A DNA stretch of 64,000 bases from Portulaca oleracea. Taxonomy: Eukaryota > Streptophyta > Magnoliopsida > Caryophyllales > Portulacaceae. The DNA lies in contig CM055874.1 of NCBI GenBank assembly GCA_029582165.1, positions 2,926,114 to 2,990,113 on the forward strand, in the 5' to 3' direction. Below, piece by piece: positions 11,729-23,921 of the stretch (positions are counted from its first letter, which is position 1; each line of letters begins with the position of its first letter). Position numbers and translations under genes: made by a program. The notes under the pieces are model-generated. The model searched no databases and was not told the DNA's origin. It worked only from the letters and a program-made list of their open reading frames with translations.

Positions 11729-12274
11729 ATGGTGAACAATCCAGGACCACCAGACACCCCTAACCACGACTTCATCGATCACCTCCTCGACTTGCACAAT
11801 TTCGTCGTCGGCGACCCCAATTTGGCTGCAAACGACGTTGCTTTACCCGCCGGCGCCGGACTTCCGATGATGCTCCGGATGAGCGGTGGGTTTCACGCGC
11901 CGCCCGTTTCTCCATTAGGGTTGAGCCTCGACTCGGGAAAACCCGCCTTTCTCAAATCCGACGTGGATCTAGGTTTGAGCAAGATGGATATGGGGTTTCT
12001 GGGTTTGATTCCGATGGAGGAGAGAGAGAGGGGGAGAATTGAAGAAGATGAAGCAGTAAAAATGGGATCTGAGGTTTTAACGTGGATGACGTGGCAAAGT
12101 CAAAACAACCAAGCGCGTGCCTCCGTCGCCACGTCAGACTGCCACCGAGTTAAGTTGAACTTAACTCGGTGGCGTACTATTGGGGGCAACAGGGGGTCAA
12201 AGTTCGTATTATTAATCACCAAATCAAAAGTTCGTATTATTAAGTTTTATATGGCCAAAAGTTCGTATTATTAA
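11729..12274 (+). pseudogene. Captured 5' fragment of a UNE12-like bHLH gene, fused to the MULE TIR
   Basis: The 181-codon frame starts MVNNPGPPDTPNHDFIDHLL and continues with AGLPMMLRMSGG, FHAPPVSPLGLSLDSGK and PAFLKSDVD. The order (NNPG..., D-F-x-x-x-L, PMML-L-SG, FH...PLGLSL-x-GK, FLK) is the N-terminal signature of the UNE12/LRL clade of plant bHLH factors. The bHLH DNA-binding domain itself is absent. From about codon 90 the frame enters the right inverted repeat (ERERGRIEEDE) and is no longer bHLH-like. The preceding 200 bases look like a leader (C-rich, CT-rich). If expressed it would make a chimeric protein; I treat it as a gene fragment. The assignment rests on remembered family patterns. 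Confidence 0.7.
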
Positions 12275-12296
12275 AATCCAATTTCCCTTTATTTTT

Positions 12297-14648
12297 TAGC
12301 ATCTAAACTAAGCTAATAAAAAACAAAAATTATTGTTTTGAATTTATAGAAGAGAAACGAGTTGTTGATAATAGATGACTAGTGAAAGCTAGTTCCATTT
12401 TGTCATCATGTTGAATTTTAATGTAACATATTTGGGTTGAGAGGTATATGGTTTACCTGAGAATGATTCGTTTAACCAATTTAGTTAAGTGAGTTAAATT
12501 CACGTCAACACGTTCATTTAATAAGTGTTTTAGGTCAAGAAATTTTAACTCCTATGTTAAATCAATATGTTTTACCATGGAACCATTTCAAAAAAAATTT
12601 AAGTTGATCATAGTTGAAAACTCAATCATTATTTTATATTCTAGCAACGCCTCCCCCCTCTGCCACTCGCACAACTATACTTTGAGGTTGAAGTGACACA
12701 AACATGGGGCTACTTAACGTCGAACTTGAGGCCTCTTATTCAATTGGGGTCTGATGTCAATGGAAGCATCTCAACAAAAGTTCAAGCGTATAGTTAAAAG
12801 TCCAATGATGATTCTATATTTTAACATTTAGGTCTAGGTTTCTTCGACTCATTTAACACTGACACGAACACCAAGTCAACATAACCAGACTATCACCCAT
12901 CTCTAACTAGTAGCAAACAAGGAGGGAAAGGAAATGTCTACTAGCCTCAAACAAAGAGGTTAAATGGAATTTTCGAAGTCACAAATAAAGGGGCATTGAT
13001 CTTCTTCGCCCCCATTTTCTATCGTTGTTCCCGCTTGTTAATTTTAACTCTCACTCACCCTCTCCACTCTCTCATTCTCTTATAATTCCCCAAATTCATT
13101 AGTTGGGCCCCTATATGAGCACTTGCTTAAGCAGACTTATCGAGTTAGGGTACAAGGGAACCGAGCCCAAGACATAGTTGAAAGCCCTGCAAAATTCCAC
13201 ACAACACAAGGAATTTGAAAGTAGTGAGATTTGATCCCACCACCTTCAGTTGGAAGGTCTTCCATAATACCATTTGACTATGTAAGCTATGCTTAGTAAT
13301 TTATGATATATTTGTACTTATTTTGTTCAAAAAAGATCATGAAAGTTTAATTTTGTACCATTTTGCTTAAAACTCATGACAGATATGTCCCATTATATGT
13401 AATTAATTAGTTAAACTTTAAAATTCAAAATCTGGTCCAGACAATGTGTGATAAAATTGAATATAATAGTCTTATTCTTCAATTTTACAATATAAAAAGA
13501 CTAATTTAAATTAACCCAAGATTTACTTTTAGTTCATATTGTACACATGACTATCTATAAGAATCATAAACTTATGTTCAATAAGATTACAGAACCTAGA
13601 TAGTACATAATTGTCCCCTCTATACAAACAAGATGCGATGATTATTCTAGTTATATCAAGGTTTTATGGACAAGATTTGATCCCTGGCGTAATCACTTTT
13701 GGGGAAAACAAAAATAAAGAGAAATATCACCTACTTAAACTATATAGCAACAATTGTTGATGTGATTTGCTTCTAATAGTTTTATTTAAAGGGAAGCACT
13801 ATATTATATATTAAAATTCAAGGTAATTGGCTGACAGAGGTAGTAAAATTTAAGGTAATTGGACACACACACATATGTGTCAGTTTGACTAAACTTTGAC
13901 TGTTGATTGATCATAAATTATAATAAGTTAATATAAAATTAATAACATTGTATTTTTAGTACAATATCTTTCTAACAGTGGTAATTTTATATTGTAACTC
14001 CTCGTAATTTGTGAGTAATTAATAGTTAAAACTTAGTCAAATTGACATTCATTAAGGGACGTAGGTAGCAAAATTCAAGGAGCGCATGTTGCTAAAAGAT
14101 ATTGATTATATTTTTTCTTATCTTTGTCAACTATATACTTCTGTCTTATAATATTGTAAAGTACACAGTTTCTTTAGATTATCTATTGTTATGAACTTTT
14201 ATATATATATATATATATATATATACTGTTAAATTGTGAAATTTGGCAATTAATTTCTCCACATATATAAAGATGGTGCCATCAAATTCATAGCAAAATA
14301 TGTTCTTTTTTGTCTGATTCTTTCTTTCTTTTAAAACATGATTTTCATCTATGAATGCTTTGTAGTTAACCAAGTTACAATGAAATTTACCAATCTATTT
14401 CAAGATTCTTTCTTTTAAAACATATACTCACATACTTATATTTTTTCCCATGAATTTCATATTAACAAACAAACACCCAAAATTTTGGGCATTGGCAAAC
14501 ACCCAAAAATGAAGCTCTAAAATATCATAGTAGCTAGCTAATTTCAAGGACAAAACTAATGAGTTTTCACCACTTCAATTCCCAACATCATAACTTCCAT
14601 TATTGAAACAAATCTGAGTCTCCTAAATTTGTTGTAATGGCACAAGAA

Positions 14649-14684
<36 letters not shown>

Positions 14685-15508
14685 ATTGGTCAATAGTCAT
14701 ATCATATATCCAGGACAACAAAAGGAGGGGGTCTTTCAAAAACTTAGCTTCATGCATTCAAATGGGACCCAACAATATTAACATATATATAGATGAAGTT
14801 AGAACTATCCAATTCCCAACTCTTCCTCCATTTCCCCACTTTCACACCTCCTACTTTTATGACTTCTTCCCCCCAAATTAATGCCCTTTGGTGGGGGCAC
14901 TGAATTTTTTGTTTTACAAAAAAAAAACCCTCCTAAAACTAGGAAATTTATTTATTTCTCCTACTACTATTTTTTTCCCTATAATTTTTATGAGCAAAAA
15001 AATAAGAAAAAAAGAGGGGGTTTGATACCTTGGATTTGTGAGTGGCCCACAATGCACTATGTACACGTGCCCATGTCTTCTGAGGTGACGTGGCTATTGT
15101 TTTTCCGTTTTGGATTATTGGACAATAATAATACGAATTTTGGGTGTTGGGTAATGATAATACCAATAATTTTGTTGGACACTAGCATTATCAACTATTA
15201 ACATAATTTGTAGCAATAGCGCGGCATCGAGTTGGTAGATGTTTGACTCAATAAAAAGACTATATGTCACCTAATTGTCTGAGCCTGGAGGCTGAAGAAA
15301 GTGGAAAAAAATGTTGATTGTCACTGTTTTTGCCAACTAAGCAGCGTCGATCGATTTAACTAAAAAAAAGAAAAGCTTTATTTTTATGTTATTATCTAGC
15401 TAAGTTGGTTAATATTGCTTAAAAGGCAAAAAAATATAGTTATTAATGTTTTCTCAACTTGCTTTGACTTATGGCTCAGGCAATTAGGCAACACATCATC
15501 TTTCTACT
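12297..15508. other. Intergenic with repeats, no gene
   Basis: Holds the second copy of the repeat from 9350 (about 12640-12830), a (TA)n tract at about 14199-14225 and an (AAAG)n tract at 14646-14685. About 13860-14072 resembles the interior of the 244-bp Stowaway elements (AAATTATAATAAGTTA..., TAATTTGTGAGTAATTA, end GGGACGTAGGTAG) and is probably a decayed copy. Open frames at 14179 (-) and 14881 (+) have no family likeness. Confidence 0.5.
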
Positions 15509-15749
15509 AAGACCCTATTCTTTTCTGCACCGCAGTTTGCCATAACCCACCACATTTTACCGCAAATCATTACTTTTCTCTCTCCTCAATTTTCTCTCTC
15601 CTCACTTTTCTCCTCTACTTTTTACATCCTCTCTCTTCACCTACTCCACATATCAATAACCTACCACAATTCCACCATACCCCACCACAATTCCACCACA
15701 CCTCACCACACCATTCCGCAAAATACCGCATAAAAGAACAGGGCCTTAA
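15509..15749. mobile_element. CCGTTCTTTT-family MITE-like element, copy D
   Basis: Left end TAAGACCCTATTCTTTTCTGC and right end GCATAAAAGAACAGGGCCTTA are inverted copies. The interior has CCACCACA/CTCACTTTTCTC words, i.e. the opposite orientation to copies B and C. This copy shows the longest clear ends of the family. Confidence 0.7.
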
Positions 15750-15792
15750 TCAAACACCTACCAACTTCGTGGTGTACTATTGTTAAAAAATA

Positions 15793-16039
15793 CTCCCTCC
15801 TTCCATATTAATTGTCGTCTTTGAAAATTGTGCAGTCAAATTTCAAAAATTTTGACCATAAAATTTTCAATATATACAATGAGTTACCATATAAAATTTC
15901 CACCATTAAATTCATAACGAAAAATACTCTCAAAAAAGTATAATATTGCAATTTTCAATATCATATTATGTAAAAAATTATTAATCAAAGAGTGACATTG
16001 GAGACTGTAAAAATCAAAATTATAACAAAACAGAGGGAG
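15793..16039. mobile_element. Stowaway-type MITE (247 bp)
   Basis: CTCCCTCCTTCC at the left, CAGAGGGAG at the right, flanked by TA on both sides (15791-15792 and 16040-16041). Ends and length fit Stowaway (Tc1/mariner-derived) MITEs, which duplicate TA. Confidence 0.8.
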
Positions 16040-17160
16040 TAGTTCCATAATTAATTTTACTAATATCCAACAAAATTATTAATATTATTATTGGTCAGTC
16101 TCCCAAAATTCGTATTATTATTGTAATAATTTTTATATATAGAGAGAGCAAATGGTTGGGCCGAAGTTGGGCTTAGTAAACTAAAGTTAGCTGTATCCAT
16201 TTTCTCCTCTATCTCTATCCGCCTCCTTTGACGCATCAGACACCGACAATTAGTACCAAAAATTGCTCCCGCAATTAAACTTTAAATTGCATTCAATTAA
16301 GCTACCTATTTTCTGCCACTTTCTACTACTATTTTCAAATAGTATTTTCAACTATTTTCTACTACAGTGAATCCTCTGCCAGCTTTCTCCATCCAGCTCG
16401 TAACAAAACTTATTATTAATCCAGTGTCGGGAAAAATCGTTACATCACATTTACACGGGATTAATCGCTTCGTCATAGTGCTAACAAAATTTTGTCTTAT
16501 TCGAAAATTTCGAATTTTCTGACTCAAAAAAATCGGGTTCGGACATAGATATTTTGTCTGAATTTTAATATTGATCAAATTGACCGAATATTTGGAAATA
16601 ATGTCTCTTTTTTATAGCCCGAACTTGATTTTGACCCGAATTTAACAGCGTCTTAATTGTCCGACTCGGTATGAATTGAATAAAAATCGGGTCTGGGCAT
16701 AAATTTTCATCCGAATATTGACTGAATTTGACCACCGCAATTCATGCGGACCCGACTTTTTGTCAGTCCTACTTTGCTGTGTTTATGGGCATCTATTTAT
16801 TCATATACATAACAACAAAATTTTAGGAAAAACACATTTGAGCGCGATATGGGGGATTCAAATGAAGACAATCTTACCCATCAACGGAAGTTTATTGAGA
16901 GACTGATTCCAGTAGATCAATAGAAAAAACAATTTCAAAAACCCCTTTAAAAAACAAATAAGGATAGTAAAACAAACTCAGTTGGAAGATCTTTTTTATA
17001 TAAAAAAAAAATCGAAAGAAAGGTCAAGAAATCAAAAAGCCTGTTAGGGTAAGAAGTTGCTTACCGATGTGTTCCATGTTAATTATTGGTGGTGCTAAAG
17101 CGTACCTTCACAGCAAAACAAAAAGAAACAAAAGACTATAAACCAGCTCAAAGCAAGTAC
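16040..17160. other. Intergenic, nothing gene-like
   Basis: No gene. About 16560-16740 has CCGAAC/CCCGAATTT-rich sequence of the kind seen in the hAT-type MITEs elsewhere in the window, without clear ends. Confidence 0.5.
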
Positions 17161-18760
17161 CCTTCCTCATCCTACAACCTCAATGGTAGCCCACCAAAAC
17201 CCTATATCTATTGTCAAGTCCTCCGATAAGTTTATGTGTCTTAGGTCTTCTCTTCTCACTTCTCTCATGGACTTTTTAGGTCTCTCACGTTCAAGGTTGT
17301 AAAAACGGGATCGATCCACGAGTTGGTTAGGATCGGAATTAACCCATGTAGAATCGTAAATCGGAATATAGATAGTAGAGTCGCATCGAAGATTTTGGGT
17401 CATACAATTGTAGGCTCGTAGATCAGTAACGGGATTTTAACAACTATGCTCACGTCCCCGACAACCAAGGGATATCCCAATCCCTTCGCGCTTCCTAACA
17501 GAGGCATCATCGCTCTTCCTCAGGACATGCCCAAACCATCTTAGTATAGTCTCTTTCAATTTTTCTACAATGGGTGATATCCCTAGTTTAACTCGACAGA
17601 CAAAATTCCTAATCCTATCCTATATGGTATAACTGCAAATCCATCAAATCATCCTCATCTCGACAACATTTAACCTCTCATCGTGTTGACGGGCCAGCAC
17701 ATACCGCCTTGTAGCATTGTTGGTATAATACCTATGATAAACCAGACATTTGAGTTTAAGCGCAATTCTCTTATCAAACAATACACCTGATCCTGCTTTC
17801 CAATCTCTTATCAAACAACACACCTGAGGTTGCTTTCCACTTTTGCCAACCGACTTTAACTCGAGGCATAACATCCTTATGGATTTCCCCGTCACTTTGT
17901 AAGACATACCCTAAGTATCTAAACTTCTCCACCCGTGGAATGGTCTCCCTCCAAGCATTATTTCTTGCATGTAACTCTCGTCCTCAAGTCCCCTAAAACT
18001 GCACATCATGTGTTTTGTTTTTGACATACTCATTCTAAAACTCTTAGACTCTAAGGTATCTCTAAAAACCTCTACCTTGTCGTTTAATCTATGTCTCAAC
18101 TTGTCTATAAGCATGATATCATCTGCAAAAACATACACCATAGTAACTCATCCTGGATCTCCTTCGTCGATCAACGCATCTATAACTAAAGTGAAAAGAA
18201 ACAGACTAAGCGTCAAGCCCTGGTGCAGTTGTATAGTACATGAAACTTCACTCGTGGTGCCAACAATTGTCTGTACGCTAGTTCTTACATATCATCCATG
18301 TCTCTCATGACCCGAATATAGGGATCCTGTACCCCTTTTGCTCCCAAACACTCCTACATCACCTCCCCATGGACCTTATCATAGCTTTTTCTAATTCTAT
18401 AAACACCACCTGAAGATCCTTTCTTCTTTCCCTATATTACTCCATAAGACCATGTAACAGATGAATAACTTCTATAGTTAACCTGCTAGGCATTAAACCC
18501 AATTGGTTTTCATACATGTGTATCGTCTCTCTCAGAGTCCTCTCGATCACCCGCTCCCAAATCTTAGTCTGGGTCCAAAAAAAAGTTGGCGGGTGCTGGT
18601 CCATCTGGATCCGACTTATTATGCTAAGCGTCAAATGCTTCTGCCCAACGCTAGGCAATGCACATCCCATCGCCAATTCCCTGTCCCAGCCCTTCACTGG
18701 TCCCACTACTTGCTCCGATGTCTTTCGACCAGTCAACTGGATGTTGATCCCCTTCTATTG
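17161..18760 (-). pseudogene. Decayed LINE (non-LTR retrotransposon) reverse transcriptase, copy 1
   Basis: On the minus strand, broken frames give the successive landmarks of a plant LINE reverse transcriptase: a YRPISL-like region reduced to IMSRIQ-type debris, ERTLRETIHMYENQLGLMP, a LHQGLTLSLFLFTLVIDAL block, the catalytic FADDIMLID (near 18115-18135) and the C-terminal part with LNVVEMRMI and LRWFGHVLRK. Stops and frame changes separate them, so it is dead. No 5' ORF1 is seen. It is the same family as 58212-59960, whose downstream tail (CCTAAAAAGTCCATGAGAG-like) also matches. Confidence 0.8.
17292..17448. mobile_element. hAT-type MITE (157 bp) inside LINE copy 1
   Basis: CAAGGTTGTAAAAACGGG at the left is mirrored by TTTTAACAACTATG at the right. 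Flanks CTCACGTT (17284-17291) and CTCACGTC (17449-17456) differ in one base, consistent with an aged 8-bp hAT duplication. Removing it rejoins LINE tail sequence that is continuous in the copy at 59.8 kb. Confidence 0.75.
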
Positions 18761-21146
18761 CAACTATGGTCAAGTGTCTCAACCCCTTGGATGCTCATTG
18801 TTCAAGCTGTGTTTTTTGTTGCCTGCTTGGTTATCTTAGGGGATTCTAAGTATGAATTGGTTATTTTTGAAATACTAATCTTATTAACGTTTGTCTCTAA
18901 CTTAATTGATGATTCTACATCTTTCTTTAATGACTTTATATATTTATCATTGATGTAGAACCTCACAATCCATGCTATAGAGATTTGAAAATAGATCTTC
19001 ATCCAATGTATTAGGTCATGACACCAATTGAATAAAGCACTAAAAAGCGACTACTTACAAAGGAAAAGACTCACTTTATTTATGTAAACATAAAACTTAA
19101 TTAACAATTGGAATAGAAATTGACCAAATCTAGACTTACCATTGACAACAGGGTTTGATGGAAGCCCCTCAAAAGAGATGAAGTCTAAAGTTTTCTAGAA
19201 AAAAATGGTAGGAGATTATGGTGAAAAGGTAAAGATGACCGATATTTTAATTAAATTCAAAACTGATGGAGAGTACATTCACTGTGAACTTTTTGAAATA
19301 AACTTTACTTTGATATTTGATACATGTTCTTATTACCCAATTTCGTCATAAATATTATATAACTTTTCATTAATGAACATCCTTTAATCCCTTAAAAAAG
19401 ATATATCTTGAGTCTTGAGATATAATAGAAAATAATTAAATTAGTTATGATATATAAATGGGACAAGAAACGAAGCATCCATAGATCCCAATCTAAAAAC
19501 TAAAGCCAGAATATGACTTTCTGCCAAACTTTTTTGACAAAATTATCCGCAAAATGTCAATACGTGCATGGCCTTTTAGTTATCAACTAATCACCACCAA
19601 AATGGAAATTTCGATGCCATACTATTACTATTAATGCCGTTTACTTGTGAAAAATGCATCATCTTTCCGCATTATTTGAATTTTTAAATTTAGGTTGCTT
19701 TGATGCTTCTAATTCAAATTTATTGTCTTCGATTAAATTATACCAAAGTGAAGTTAACTAGAATACGTACTTCGATCTTATCAAGGAAACGTGAAGAAAT
19801 TAACTAATCAAGTTTGTTAAATTTAGGTTTAGGGTGTAGATGTCTAATCTAAATATTATGGAAATATATTTGAGTATACCCACATATTTTCAAACACATC
19901 AATGAATTGGGTATAATTTCCAATTTACCGTAAGGTGAGGATTTATTAATATATATTTTTCAAGTTATTATTGAAGCTTTAACACTTAGCGAGCGTTTGG
20001 TTTGGTTATACTCCAATTTAGAACCAAACCCAAGGGCCTCCTCCTAAATTTGTTTCTTTCCTTTTCTTCCAAACTATTTGCTTGGGATATACATATATCT
20101 GTGTGGGTGCGCTTGCACACTGTATATAGCGTCAAGGGCATAGGGTCTCACATGGTGACGGGGCAAGGAGGCAAGCGATGGGAGAATGATTGGGGGAATG
20201 AGGGGTATGGCTGATATGAGCAAGCTAAGGGAGGGAGATGATGCTTAGGGTCTCTACTCTTTTTTTGTCTCCTCATATATCTCTTCATTCCTCTCAGTCC
20301 ACAACTTTGTGAGGCCCATCACCTTAAGCAAAATTAAACTTAGTAGTCCTATTATTCATATGAATATATACAAGAACTCCTTTGATTATTGCATAATTGG
20401 TCATCACATATAAATATGCAGTAACGAACTATATTTAATTGGAAGTTGATAAAAAGGAGAATAATACTGTTTAATTTCCTAAATCTAGTATTATTTTTAA
20501 TCTATACGCCTTGTTATCTTAAACAATTATTGAATTGAAACACAAGCTAAGAAAGGATTCAAGGACTTAATATATACCACTCCTTCTGATATAAGTGTCA
20601 CCTAAAATTTTAAGACAATTAAAATTTAAAAATGTTAATCGCTAAGTTTTTTCATATAAATAATGAATCACCATGAGCAACTATTATTATTAGATTGTAA
20701 TCAAAAAATATAACGACAAAAGTGCAATATTTTAATTTTAATAAAATATTATTTGCAAACTTATTGATAAAAAAAACTAAAACAATGTATAAAAAAATCA
20801 ACAAATGATACTTATTTGAAAGGGATATAGTACAGTTTTTTCGGCACAAATGACTACTATTCATTCATTAATCACAAGATGTAACAAGTCCTCAAGTAAA
20901 TAGTTATTCAACCAATTAGGAGGAGAAACATTCCAAAAAATACAATTGAATAAAACGACACTCCACTTTAAACGGTAAGTTACTCCATTATTGTGACCAA
21001 TCTATGTAATATTTTCACACGACTCCTCTTAGGACTTGACAATATATCCATTTCACGTTATAAAATGTATATATATGTTCAATTTGGAGGATACTGACAT
21101 CAATAAAACCTATAAATGTTATATTGGTGGGTTCACAAACTTTAAA

Positions 21147-21205
<59 letters not shown>

Positions 21206-22045
21206 TTGCAAAGTTAAATTCAATAATATCATTTTATATATGTTCGTTTTAATTTTAATCTTTAAATTCATTTCAAAATAACTATTGCGTAAAAGAAATG
21301 GTAGTTGATGTCATCAATTAAATTATATTTCTTGACAAAAAAAAATTCATCCTTTAACCTAATAATTTTATAAAATTAACTAATGAAGTAATTTGTAAGG
21401 ATAAATATAAAGAAATAATGATAAATTATACTAAAAAAATAAAGTGATAAATGTTACATCTTCTTCCCAAAATGTTTATCATTTAACTAAATTTTAACCT
21501 TTAATTATTCACAAATTATAATGAATTAAAATATGAAATTATCACATTTGTAATTTTTAGTAAGTTATCTTTTTAATGACGGTAATTTCACATTTTAATT
21601 TATTATATAATATAACAAAAATACAATTAAAAGTTAAGAATAGAAAGTACAATAACCAAAAAATACAATGATGAATTTTGAAATTTCCTATGGAGATGTT
21701 GACATAACATTGAAATATTTTCTTCGATCATAATTATTAACATTAGATTCACCATAGAATGGCAAAGTGAAAGTAAATGCAGAGGGGAAAAAAAGAGATG
21801 GGCTCCAAAATACATCACACGTGCACTAACATAACACACTAATTATTAGAGAGGGAAAGTAGAGAGAGAAAATGATTAAAGTGGGAGGTGTGGAAATTCA
21901 AAGTAGTTGGAGTACATTAGTTGCAGAGTTGAGGGGGGTTTGTTAGGGAAGGTGGACGGCAACTTTGGGACACATTATACCACTGATTATGTCATAATAA
22001 TGTAGATTAGGACATTAACAAATCATATCATAGGGTAGATACAAT
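18761..22045. other. Intergenic, AT-rich, no gene
   Basis: Nothing gene-like over 3.3 kb. About 21290-21620 shares words with the Stowaway interiors (TTATTCACAAATTATAATGA) and may be a decayed copy. Flanks of the (TA)26 tract are featureless. Confidence 0.5.
21151..21202. repeat. (TA)26 microsatellite
   Basis: Uninterrupted TA dinucleotides over 52 bases. Confidence 0.95.
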
Positions 22046-22352
22046 TTAAGACACCGTTTTTTCTGCCGTGGGTAAAGTATGGTAACGATATAATATGGTA
22101 AGAATGTGAATAATCTGATATAAAATGGTACAGTATAGTAAGTTATGATAAAATTTGTGGTAAGAATATCTGATGTAGTAAGTGATGAAAGTAAAAACTC
22201 AAAAGTATTGAGAAAAGTGAGGAGGGGAAAAATTATTATTATTATGGTAAAATATGATATGGTATGATAATATGTTATGGTTTGTGGATTGTGGTTAGTG
22301 TGATAATTATGGGAGATACGGTATGACACTACATAAAAAAAAAACAAAGTCC
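22046..22352. mobile_element. CCGTTCTTTT-family MITE-like element, copy E
   Basis: Starts TAAGACACCGTTTTTTCTGCCG; the interior has repeated ATGGTA/GATATGGT words; the right end is ACACTACATAAAAAAAAAACA. Degenerate but same layout as the other copies. Confidence 0.5.
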
Positions 22353-22767
22353 GTCATGAAAGCAATGTCAATTGTTGGTGAAATTCATTTTTTTAAAAAT
22401 AATTAAGTATATAAAAATTTAAAGCTAATGTACATAATAAAAAATACTTCCTCCATCACTAATTGTCTATTAGTTTTTCTAATTACCATGTCTTTTTTAT
22501 TTGTCAATTTTACAGCTTCAATTATTTATCTATTTTGCCCTTATAAATGATGCATTGGAAATCATTAAATGAAACTTGAGATGTGAAAAGTCATTGTTAT
22601 GTGAAAGGAGCATATTTATCAATGTTCTATTTTTTCTTTTACCCAATTTTTCCTTTTTTATATATATATATATTGGACTCCCAAAAAATGATTAAGGTGA
22701 CACTCATTTAAGAACAGGGATAATAATACATAATGAGTTTCACAACAAAATAATAATGAACTAATTA

Positions 22768-23011
22768 CTACCTCCGTCCCAAAATGTTTGTCACCCTAAC
22801 TAACTTCATTGTCTCAATTTATTTGTCACTTTTACAATTTCAATAATTGTAATTCCATTTTTACCCTTAATTAATACACTGTTTTCGAAAACTATTATTT
22901 TCAATTAATATAAGGGCAATTTAGGGAAATTACAAATTTTTCATCTCATTTCTAATGTATTTTGGTTTTCCCAAATTAGATAAATTGACAAAAATTTTGG
23001 GACGGAGGTAG
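22768..23011. mobile_element. Stowaway-type MITE (244 bp)
   Basis: CTACCTCCGTCCCAAAATG at the left is an inverted copy of ATTTTGGGACGGAGGTAG at the right, with TA on both sides (22766-22767, 23012-23013). Confidence 0.9.
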
Positions 23012-23757
23012 TATTACTCAAGTAAAGATCAACTTGGGGAAAAAAAATTAGAATATCCTAGCTATTCATAAGAAAAAGTTAATCTTTACACCTTACATAT
23101 TTTGCTAGTTTATTTTCATGTCTACTCTTTTTTAGGTACCAAATACTACTTATTTTATAATTGAATGACAATAATTGTACATATAAAAACCATTGTATCT
23201 TTCCTTCCTTTCATTTAGTGACAATTTAAAAATGATCTTTAATCAAAAAATTTAGGTCAAGATTTAACCAGATGACTTTTATGGACATACCTATTTTTTG
23301 TTGTTTACGAATGGTTTGGTTATGTTGGAGGAAATAATAAAGAATAGAAGAAGTGGGGTCAAATTGGCATTTTCTTTTGTTTGAAAGCAAAAAAAAAAAA
23401 ACAAATGCAAAATTCTAGAGAGGGAAAGAGAGAAATCAATGACACCTTTCTAGTGACCCTACCTAAATTATTTACTTATGAGAGTGAGAGACAAGGGGTT
23501 TTGCTTTTAAGCTTTGCATATAATTGGGCCCTTTTAATCGAAGCTTTTTATTAGTACATTTTTCCAAACAACCAAAAAAATAAAAGTGAAACAAATGAAA
23601 AGGGTTCCTTATTATTCCTAAATAATAGGGCCAATATTATTGGAATGAAGGGGAAAATAATGGGCCTACCATAGCATTATTTATGTTTTATTAGAAGGAA
23701 CCTTGAAATGATTTGTTGGGCTGCCCAATGTGAGTAAAGAGGGCTTTGACCAAATTA
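23012..23757. other. Intergenic, nothing recognised
   Basis: AT-rich; no gene or bounded repeat seen. Confidence 0.6.
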
Positions 23758-23921
23758 AGTTTACGTTGTTTTCTGCGATGGGTAAAATACGGAAATGATA
23801 AGGTATGATAAATTGCGAAAAGTATGATTTGTTACGGTATGATATGGTAGATTGTAATAAAATTTATGGTAAGAATGATGGGTGTAGTAGGTGATAGCAT
23901 AAAAAAGAACAAGACCTAAAT
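23758..23921. mobile_element. CCGTTCTTTT-family MITE-like element, copy F
   Basis: TAAGTTTACGTTGTTTTCTGCG on the left and GCATAAAAAAGAACAAGACCTA on the right, with ATGGTA-type interior repeats. Confidence 0.55.

Larger units (their letters stand above)
11029..12287. mobile_element. Pack-MULE: Mutator-like element carrying host gene sequence
   Basis: The ends GGGAAATTGGATTCTAATAA and TATTAAAATCCAATTTCCC are inverted copies. Exact 9-bp target duplications, TTTATTTTT, lie at 11020-11028 and 12288-12296. The inverted repeats are long: about 11029-11505 on the left and about 11967-12287 on the right. The left arm is longer because of a 91-bp direct duplication (units starting 11061 and 11152) and about 70 extra bases near 11325-11395. 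The middle, about 11506-11966, is unique, GC-richer than its surroundings, and holds the start of a bHLH gene. No transposase. Long TIRs plus a 9-bp duplication indicate Mutator, and a captured gene piece makes it a Pack-MULE. Confidence 0.88.

Noticed and set aside
13120..13290. Possible tRNA-derived SINE (GATTTGATCCCACCACC resembles a reversed B box)
   Set aside because: No A box at the right distance, no tail and no target duplication seen.
22015..22347. Minus-strand frame of 110 codons rich in Ile, Tyr, Thr
   Set aside because: It is the word-repeat interior of a CCGTTCTTTT-family element read through; the same holds for frames at 5979, 10443, 23761 and 36648.
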